DNA of 10,600 bases from JBBSNV01 sp964458605 (lineage in GTDB: Bacteria > Pseudomonadota > Alphaproteobacteria > Reyranellales > JAQSWP01). A program made the position numbers and the translations under genes. Shown here piece after piece: positions 1 through 7,229 of this stretch. Below the pieces are notes generated by a model. It had not been told where the DNA came from. It searched no databases and was given only the letters and a program-made list of their open reading frames with translations. How positions within the stretch are numbered: position 1 is the first letter of the stretch; each line of letters starts with the position of its first letter. The DNA lies in NCBI GenBank assembly GCA_964458605.1, contig CAYWLS010000047.1:1-10600 (forward strand). The letters run 5' to 3'.

Positions 1-137
1 CCCAGAATCAGGCGATTGCCCAGCGGCACCTCGACGAAATCGCCCGGCGCCAGGTCGAGGAAGTCGGGCGCCAGGTAGTCGTAGCAGCCGCCCAGCGGCA
101 AAGGCAGCAGGACCTGGACGCGGCGCGCGGCCGTCAT
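1..137 (-). CDS. priA: Primosomal protein N' (PriA), N-terminal fragment
   Basis: Only the first 45 codons are present; the gene continues leftward beyond the window. PriA is the helicase that recognises stalled or repaired replication forks and reloads the replisome. The visible residues (VQVLLPLPLGGCYDYLAPDF, then LAPGDFVEVPLGNRLILG) match the start of the PriA 3'-DNA-end-binding domain, where the pattern V.VLLPLPL...YDY....L.PGD.V.VPLG is typical. The start is the ATG on the complement at 135-137; the next ATG upstream (157-159) is out of frame. The gene is divergent from the transaldolase-family gene at 303, an arrangement known from other alphaproteobacteria. The helicase core and zinc-binding cysteines lie outside the window, so integrity cannot be judged. 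Confidence 0.9.
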   Translation of the reverse strand, partial: MTAARRVQVLLPLPLGGCYDYLAPDFLDLAPGDFVEVPLGNRLIL

Positions 138-302
138 CGGCGGTTTTCCCCAGTCCCATGGCGCCGCCGCCGCCGGCGGCCTTGCTGCCCCCGGGCGCTT
201 TGACTAGAACAGGTTTCGGATTTGCGCGCGCGGGCCATGGCGGCACTTTAGGCAAGTCCCGTCCGCCACAAAAGCGGTCCCGCGAATCGCCTGGAGATCG
301 CC

Positions 303-971
303 ATGAAATTCTTCGTCGATACCGCCGACGTCGCCGACATCCGCGACCTGGCCGCCACCGGCCTGCTGGACGGCGTCACCACCAACCCCTCGCTGGTGGC
401 CAAGGCCGGCCGGCCCTTCCTCGACGTCATCCGCGAGATCGCCGAGATCGTGCCCGGCCCGGTCAGCGCCGAGGTCACCGCGACCGACGCCGCCACCATG
501 ATCAGGGAAGGCAAGAAGCTGCATGCGCTGGGTCATGGCCGCAACGACAACATCGCCGTCAAGGTGCCGCTGACGCCCGACGGCCTGAAGGCCTGCAAGG
601 CGCTGTCGTCGGAAAACATCATGGTCAACGTGACGCTGTGCTTCTCCGCCGCGCAGGCCATCCTGGCGGCCAAGGCCGGCGCCACCTTCGTCTCGCCCTT
701 CGTCGGCCGGCTCGACGATATCGGCCAGGACGGCATGGCGCTGATCGCCGATATCGTCGAGATCTACAGCCAATACCCCGATTTCGGCACCGAGATCCTG
801 GTCGCCTCGGTGCGCGGCCCGCAACATGTGGTCGCAGCCGCCAAAATGGGTGCTGACGTGGCCACGGTACCGCCCAATATCCTGCGCCAGTTGTTCAACC
901 ATCCGCTGACCGACAAGGGCCTGGCTGCCTTCCTGGCCGACTGGGCCAAGACCGGCCAGTCGATCCTGTAG
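303..971 (+). CDS. Transaldolase / fructose-6-phosphate aldolase family protein (active site of transaldolase type)
   Basis: A 222-residue class I aldolase of the small TalC/FSA family, acting in sugar-phosphate metabolism in the cytosol. FVDTAD (4-9), TTNPS (26-30), the Schiff-base lysine K87 in AVKVPLT and SPFVGRLDD (131-139) are all present. By comparison with E. coli FSA, where Gln59 and Tyr131 mark the aldolase, this protein has Glu57 and Phe133, the pair expected of true transaldolases. I therefore favour transaldolase (transfer of dihydroxyacetone from fructose 6-phosphate to erythrose 4-phosphate in the pentose phosphate pathway), although automatic annotation would probably call it fsa. 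The ATG at 303 has GGAG at 293-296, six bases upstream. Length is normal for the family. A GC-rich hairpin follows the stop directly. Confidence 0.93.
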   Translation: MKFFVDTADVADIRDLAATGLLDGVTTNPSLVAKAGRPFLDVIREIAEIVPGPVSAEVTATDAATMIREGKKLHALGHGRNDNIAVKVPLTPDGLKACKALSSENIMVNVTLCFSAAQAILAAKAGATFVSPFVGRLDDIGQDGMALIADIVEIYSQYPDFGTEILVASVRGPQHVVAAAKMGADVATVPPNILRQLFNHPLTDKGLAAFLADWAKTGQSIL

Positions 972-975
972 CGCG

Positions 976-997
976 GGCGCCGCGCTACGGCGGCGCC
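976..997 (+). terminator. GC-rich hairpin just after the transaldolase-family gene
   Basis: GGCGCCG (976-982) pairs perfectly with CGGCGCC (991-997) around an 8-base loop, starting 5 bases after the stop codon. No T-run follows, so this is not a classical intrinsic terminator. It may pause transcription or protect the 3' end of the upstream mRNA. Confidence 0.3.
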
Positions 998-1086
998 ATG
1001 GCGGCGTCATGGCGGCGGCGACAGGCCGCCTCGCGCTCGCCGCGGCGGGCCGGCTGACGTATAGTAGCGTTTGCAAAGGAAGCTTC

Positions 1087-1797
1087 ATGGCGCAGCAGAG
1101 CGAGCCATCCCGCAAAACCACCCCCGCCGCCACGGCGGAAAGCGTCATCGCCTATCTGCGCGCCCATCCCAATTTCCTCAACGAGCATCCCGAGGTCATG
1201 GACGTGCTGACGCCGCCCAGGCGCAGCGCCGGCGACGGGGTGATCGACATGCAGCACTTCATGCTGGAGCGGCTGCGCGGCGAGGTCGGGCGGCTGCGCT
1301 CCTATCATTCGGAGCTGATCAGCACCAGCCGCACCAACCAGTCGGTGCAGACCCGCGTGCATGCCGCGGTGGTGGCGATCATCGCCGCCAACAGCTTCGA
1401 GCGGCTGATCCAGCTCGTGACGCGCGAGCTGGCCGGGCTGCTCGATGTCGACGTCGTGACCCTATGCATCGAGACCAGCGGCGGGCCGACGCCGACCACG
1501 CCGGGCGTGCAGCTGCTGGTGCCGGGCTCGATCGACCAGTTGCTGGGCATCGGCCAGACCGCGCGGCTGCGGTCCAGCGTGGCCGGCGATCCGGCGATCT
1601 TCGGCAGCTTCGCGCCGCTGGTGCATTCCGAGGCGCTGGTGCGCATCAAGCCCGCCGCCGGCGCGCCCGACGGCGTGATCGCCTTCGGCTCGCGCGATCC
1701 CAACGGCTTCACCGAAGAGCATTCGACCGAGCTGCTGTTCTTCCTGGCGCAAGTGCTGGAACACACCATCCGCGCATGGCTGGACCTGCCGGGCTGA
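1087..1797 (+). CDS. DUF484 family protein (GAF-like), xerC-linked
   Basis: A 236-residue cytosolic protein of the DUF484 family, whose biochemical role is not established. The N-terminal part has the family pattern VIAYLRAHPNFLNEHPEV (20-37) and then DMQHFMLERLRGEVGRLR (54-71), a likely helical or coiled-coil stretch. The rest, about 95-232, looks like a GAF-type sensor fold and ends in the characteristic LLFFLAQVLEHTIRAWL (216-232). No membrane segment or signal peptide is visible. The ATG at 1087 is preferred over an in-frame ATG at 1009 because AAGGAAG (1076-1082) lies just before it and family homology starts soon after. A TATAGT at 1060-1065 could be a -10 element, but no -35 matches. 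The gene overlaps xerC by 22 bases, and the DUF484-xerC pairing is also known from gammaproteobacteria, which suggests coupled function. Confidence 0.9.
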   Translation: MAQQSEPSRKTTPAATAESVIAYLRAHPNFLNEHPEVMDVLTPPRRSAGDGVIDMQHFMLERLRGEVGRLRSYHSELISTSRTNQSVQTRVHAAVVAIIAANSFERLIQLVTRELAGLLDVDVVTLCIETSGGPTPTTPGVQLLVPGSIDQLLGIGQTARLRSSVAGDPAIFGSFAPLVHSEALVRIKPAAGAPDGVIAFGSRDPNGFTEEHSTELLFFLAQVLEHTIRAWLDLPG

Positions 1798-2750
1798 TCC
1801 TTCCCGTCGCCGACGACGTGGCCAATGCGCTGCAGGCCTGGCGGCGCTGGCTGGCCGACGAGCGCCGCGTGGCCGGCGCCACCCTCGAAGCCTATACCGG
1901 CGACCTGCATGGCTTCCTGTGCTTCGTCGCCGAGCATGAGGGCCGGCCGGCCGACCTGCCCTCGTTGTCGGCGCTGAAGCAGGCCGACTTTCGCGCCTGG
2001 CTGGCGGCCCGCGCCGGCCAGGGCCTGGCCAAGACCTCGACGGCGCGCGCGCTGGCGAGTTTGCGCAGCTTCTATCGCTTCCTGACGCGGCGGAAGCTCG
2101 CCAGCAACGCCGCGATCGGCCTGCTGCGCACGCCGAAATTGCCCAAATCGGTGCCCAAGGCGCTGTCGATCGACGAGGCCGACGACGTGGTGCGCGAGAT
2201 CGAGGGCCAGGCCGCCGAGCCGTGGATCGGCAAGCGCGACCTGGCGGTGGTGATGCTGCTCTACGGCGCCGGCCTGCGCATCGCCGAGGCGCTGTCGCTC
2301 TCCGCCGCCGAATTGAAGCGTGTTGCCGAGGGCGCGGGTTCGCTGATGGTCACCGGCAAACGACGGAAACAGCGCGTGGTGCCGATGCTGCCGGCGATCG
2401 GCCAGGCGGTGGACGACTATCTGCGCGCCTGCCCGTTCGAGCTGGCGCCGCAGCAGCCCGGCTTCCGCGGCGCGCGCGGCAAGCCGCTCGACCCGGCGAT
2501 CGTGCAGAAAGCGATCCGCCGGCTGCGCGGCCTGCTGGGCCTGCCCGACAGCGCCACGCCGCACGCGCTGCGCCATTCCTTCGCCACCCACCTGCTGGGC
2601 GCCGGCGGCGACCTGCGCAGCATCCAGGAGCTGCTGGGCCACGCCTCGCTCAGCACCACGCAGCGTTACACCGATGTCGACGCGCTGCGGCTGAGCGCGG
2701 TCTACGGCGCCGCCCATCCGCGCGCACGACGTCCGCCGCGCGACGCCTGA
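1776..2750 (+). CDS. xerC: Tyrosine recombinase XerC
   Basis: A 324-residue site-specific recombinase that, together with XerD, resolves chromosome dimers at dif. The N-terminal SAM-like DNA-binding domain spans about 15-107 (LEAYTGDLHGFLCF at 37-50; ALASLRSFYRFL at 92-103) and the catalytic domain about 127-312. All six catalytic residues are visible: R168 in GAGLRIAEAL, K195 in TGKRRKQR, H263 and R266 in HALRHSFATHLL, H289 in LLGHASL, and the nucleophile Y298 in TTQRYTDVD. The start is the ATG at 1776 inside the end of the DUF484 gene; no good Shine-Dalgarno precedes it, so translation is probably coupled. A CTG at 1794 is a less likely alternative. Assignment as XerC and not XerD rests on the DUF484 neighbour and the family-typical context. 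Confidence 0.93.
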   Translation: MAGPAGLILPVADDVANALQAWRRWLADERRVAGATLEAYTGDLHGFLCFVAEHEGRPADLPSLSALKQADFRAWLAARAGQGLAKTSTARALASLRSFYRFLTRRKLASNAAIGLLRTPKLPKSVPKALSIDEADDVVREIEGQAAEPWIGKRDLAVVMLLYGAGLRIAEALSLSAAELKRVAEGAGSLMVTGKRRKQRVVPMLPAIGQAVDDYLRACPFELAPQQPGFRGARGKPLDPAIVQKAIRRLRGLLGLPDSATPHALRHSFATHLLGAGGDLRSIQELLGHASLSTTQRYTDVDALRLSAVYGAAHPRARRPPRDA

Positions 2751-2760
2751 CGAGCGATCA

Positions 2761-3921
2761 ATGGATTTCGCACAGATCATCGAGCGCTTCATCCGCATGG
2801 AGGCCGAGCGGCCGATCCTGCCCATGGCCTTCGGCTTCCTGTGCCAGGCGCTGCAGGAAGGCGGCATCCGGCTGTGGCGCGCCAGCCTCAACATGCAGAC
2901 CCTGCATCCCGAGCTGGGCGGCACCCAGATCATCTGGCGCGACGGCACCCTCGAGGGCAATTCCACCAACCGCGCGCAGCTCTACGAGAGCACCAACTAC
3001 CACAACAGCCCGTTGCGCATCGTCAACGAGACCGACCAGCCCTATCGCAAGCGGCTCGTCGAGGGCATCGAAAGCATGCCGGTGCTCGAGGAGCTGCGGC
3101 AGCAGGGCGTGACCGACTATTTCATCGTGCCGCTGCCCTTCATGGACCGCACCCGGCTGGCCACCATCTCCTTCGCCAGCCGCGACGCGCAGGGCTTCGA
3201 CGACCGCGACATCCGTTACCTGCAGGCGACGGCGCATCTGTTCAGCCCCTATGCCGAGCGCAACGTGCTGCATCGCATCGCCAACAACCTGCTCGACGCC
3301 TATCTGGGGCCGCTGGCGGGACGGCGCATCTACCAGGGCGAGATCGTGCGCGGCGAGCTGCAGACCATGGTGGCGGCGATCTGGTTCTGCGACCTGCGCA
3401 ACTTCACCGGCCTGTCCGAGACCATGCCGCGCAAGGAAACCGTCGATCTGCTCGACCGCTGGTTCGACGTGATCGCCGAGGCGCTGGAGAGCCATGGCGG
3501 GGAGATCCTGAAGTTCATGGGCGACGGCCTGCTGGCCGTGTTCCCGATCGACGGCGGCAATTCGGCCGATGTCTGCAGCAAGGCGATCGCCGCGGCGCGC
3601 CAGGCCTTCGCCGGCACCGCCGAACTCAACGCCGCGCTGCAGGCGGAAGGCAAGCCGGCGCTGCGCTTCGGCCTGGCGCTGCATATGGGCGAGGTCGAGT
3701 TCGGCAATATCGGCGCGCGCCGGCGGCTGGACTTCACCGTGATCGGCCCGGCGGTCAACCACGCCAGCCGGATGCAGGCGCTGACCAAGGAAGTCGGCCA
3801 TCCGGCGGTCGCCTCCTCGGTGTTCGCCGCGGTGCATCCGCAAGGGCTGAACAGCCTGGGCCGCTTCGCGCTGCGCGGCCTGCCCGGCACGGTGGAGATT
3901 TTCGCGGTCGAGGGACTTTAG
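2761..3921 (+). CDS. Class III adenylate/guanylate cyclase with an N-terminal domain of unknown type
   Basis: A 386-residue soluble protein. The C-terminal cyclase domain (about 200-384) makes a cyclic nucleotide, probably cAMP from ATP. Metal-binding aspartates are D211 (WFCDLRNFT) and D255 (KFMGDGLLAVF). The purine-selecting pair is K251 with T326 (DFTVIG), and the transition-state residues are N333 and R337 (AVNHASRM). Nothing needed for catalysis is missing. Lys/Thr instead of Lys/Asp is the class IIIb pattern seen in cyanobacterial CyaC. The first 190 residues (for example LWRASLNMQTLHPELGG at 38-54) contain no membrane segment and resemble the N-terminal region of other soluble rhizobial-type cyclases; I infer a ligand-sensing role. 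The ATG at 2761 is 10 bases after the xerC stop, with only a weak GAG at 2752-2754. Its TAG stop lies in the edge of a palindromic element. Confidence 0.92.
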   Translation: MDFAQIIERFIRMEAERPILPMAFGFLCQALQEGGIRLWRASLNMQTLHPELGGTQIIWRDGTLEGNSTNRAQLYESTNYHNSPLRIVNETDQPYRKRLVEGIESMPVLEELRQQGVTDYFIVPLPFMDRTRLATISFASRDAQGFDDRDIRYLQATAHLFSPYAERNVLHRIANNLLDAYLGPLAGRRIYQGEIVRGELQTMVAAIWFCDLRNFTGLSETMPRKETVDLLDRWFDVIAEALESHGGEILKFMGDGLLAVFPIDGGNSADVCSKAIAAARQAFAGTAELNAALQAEGKPALRFGLALHMGEVEFGNIGARRRLDFTVIGPAVNHASRMQALTKEVGHPAVASSVFAAVHPQGLNSLGRFALRGLPGTVEIFAVEGL

Positions 3922-3979
3922 AGCAAACCACCTTTTGACGGAATCGTTCCGGATTCCGTCAAAAGGTGAGAATTTGCTC
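3921..3979. repeat. Palindromic element 1 (59 bases, GAGC...GCTC ends)
   Basis: An inner perfect 15-base inverted repeat, ACCTTTTGACGGAAT (3930-3944) against ATTCCGTCAAAAGGT (3953-3967), encloses the loop CGTTCCGG. An outer 7-base repeat, GAGCAAA (3921-3927) against TTTGCTC (3973-3979), is separated from it by a CC/GAGAA internal loop. It sits between convergent genes and is less GC-rich than its surroundings. There is no T-run after the stem on either strand. It could act as a two-way transcription end or mRNA stabiliser, or be a copy of a dispersed REP-like or MITE-like repeat; the last is inference because only one copy is in view. Confidence 0.85.
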
Positions 3980-3994
3980 CACACTTGAGGAATA

Positions 3995-4055
3995 GAGCGG
4001 ATTCACACGATCGGATGGCGGCGTTGCCGCGCTTCCATTCGATCGTGATCCGCTC
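3995..4055. repeat. Palindromic element 2 (61 bases, GAGC...GCTC ends)
   Basis: A long hairpin with different arms from element 1. GAGCGGAT (3995-4002) pairs with ATCCGCTC (4048-4055). After a three-base bulge (TCA), CACGATCG (4006-4013) pairs with CGATCGTG (4040-4047). Then, past a G/T mismatch, ATGG (4015-4018) pairs with CCAT (4035-4038). The tip CGGC-GTT-GCCG (4019-4029) forms its own small stem. It lies 15 bases after element 1 and is bounded by the same TAGAGC and GCTCCA sequences. It ends 9 bases before the stop of the leftward membrane-protein gene. Confidence 0.82.
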
Positions 4056-4064
4056 CAGGCGCCG

Positions 4065-4361
4065 CTAATCGGCGCTGCGATGCGGATCGGTGTCATGCAT
4101 CACCCGGCGCAGCGCATGCGGCACGCGACGGTGCTGGGCGACCTTGTGCACCTTGTCGGAGAATTTGGGCCAGCGCCGGCGCGCGGCACGGATCCAGCGC
4201 CGCACCGTCTCCGATTCGCGGGCGAAGATCGCCAATGCGACGAGCAGGAAGATCCAGCCCTGCAGGATCGGCAGGAAGGCGCCCACCACCGCCATTCCCA
4301 GGCAGACGAAGCCCACGCTCAGCATCAGTGATTTGCGGACGGCTTCGCGCATTCCTTCCAT
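4065..4361 (-). CDS. Small membrane protein with two predicted helices (possibly PGPGW-like)
   Basis: A 98-residue protein of unknown function. A short basic N-terminus (MEGMREAVRK) is followed by two hydrophobic stretches, about 12-30 and 35-47, joined by a short turn PILQGW (31-36). The rest is a strongly basic cytoplasmic tail (VRRWIRAARRRWPK at 53-66, ending in HRSAD). Two helices around a P..GW turn, followed by an Arg-rich segment, recall the PGPGW-type putative membrane protein family, but the match is loose and I do not claim it. The ATG at 4359-4361 has no clear Shine-Dalgarno; M4 is an alternative start. The gene follows lpdA on the same strand after 66 bases and may be the tail of the suc operon. 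Confidence 0.72.
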   Translation of the reverse strand: MEGMREAVRKSLMLSVGFVCLGMAVVGAFLPILQGWIFLLVALAIFARESETVRRWIRAARRRWPKFSDKVHKVAQHRRVPHALRRVMHDTDPHRSAD

Positions 4362-4396
4362 TTAAGAAGGCGGGCCGCGATGACAACCCCGCGCGG

Positions 4397-4424
4397 CGAC
4401 TATTCCGGCGCGACTATTCCGGCG
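4397..4424. repeat. Two perfect 14-base direct repeats after lpdA
   Basis: CGACTATTCCGGCG occurs twice head to tail (4397-4410 and 4411-4424), followed by CGA of a possible third unit. It lies immediately beyond the lpdA stop codon (TGA on the complement, 4428-4430), outside any gene. It looks like a recent slippage duplication; no function is evident. Confidence 0.85.
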
Positions 4425-4427
4425 CGA

Positions 4428-5834
<1,407 letters not shown>

Positions 5835-5838
5835 GGCT

Positions 5839-7116
<1,278 letters not shown>

Positions 7117-7183
7117 GGTCAAAACCTCATCTCTATCGGCGTCGCCCTGCCAGTCCTCGGGGGCGCGCCGCTTGAACCCAATA

Positions 7184-7205
7184 GCCCGCAAGGCAATTCG
7201 CGGGC
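7184..7205. other. Hairpin in the sucA-sucB gap
   Basis: GCCCGC (7184-7189) and GCGGGC (7200-7205) form a perfect 6-base stem around a 10-base loop, inside the 113-base gap between the sucA stop and the sucB start. No T-run follows on the transcribed (minus) side, so termination is unlikely. It could be an mRNA processing or stability element. I see nothing else in this gap except the sucB Shine-Dalgarno. Confidence 0.4.
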
Positions 7206-7229
7206 CAGTCTATCGCAGATTCGTTGCCG

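Noticed and set aside
200..228. TTGACT at 200-205 as a -35 element for the transaldolase-family gene
   Set aside because: The sequence at the expected -10 distance (around TTTGCG) is a poor match. The 138-302 divergent gap must hold promoters for both genes, but none can be fixed by eye.
1060..1065. TATAGT as a -10 promoter element before DUF484
   Set aside because: No -35-like sequence lies 16-18 bases upstream. It remains a possibility only and was not listed as a feature.
1305..2969. A 554-codon open frame on the minus strand across DUF484, xerC and the cyclase
   Set aside because: It crosses three well-supported rightward genes and has no family motif; a codon-bias artefact.
4374..4397. 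Possible terminator after lpdA (GCCGCG ... CGCGGC)
   Set aside because: The stem is only 6 bases with a 12-base loop, and the tail on the transcribed strand is C/T-mixed (CCGCCTTCTT), so it is too weak to call.
7117..7191. Upstream in-frame ATG for sucB at 7189-7191
   Set aside because: The extra 25 residues do not resemble a lipoyl domain, and the downstream ATG has a well-placed TGAGG. The upstream codon also lies in a hairpin.
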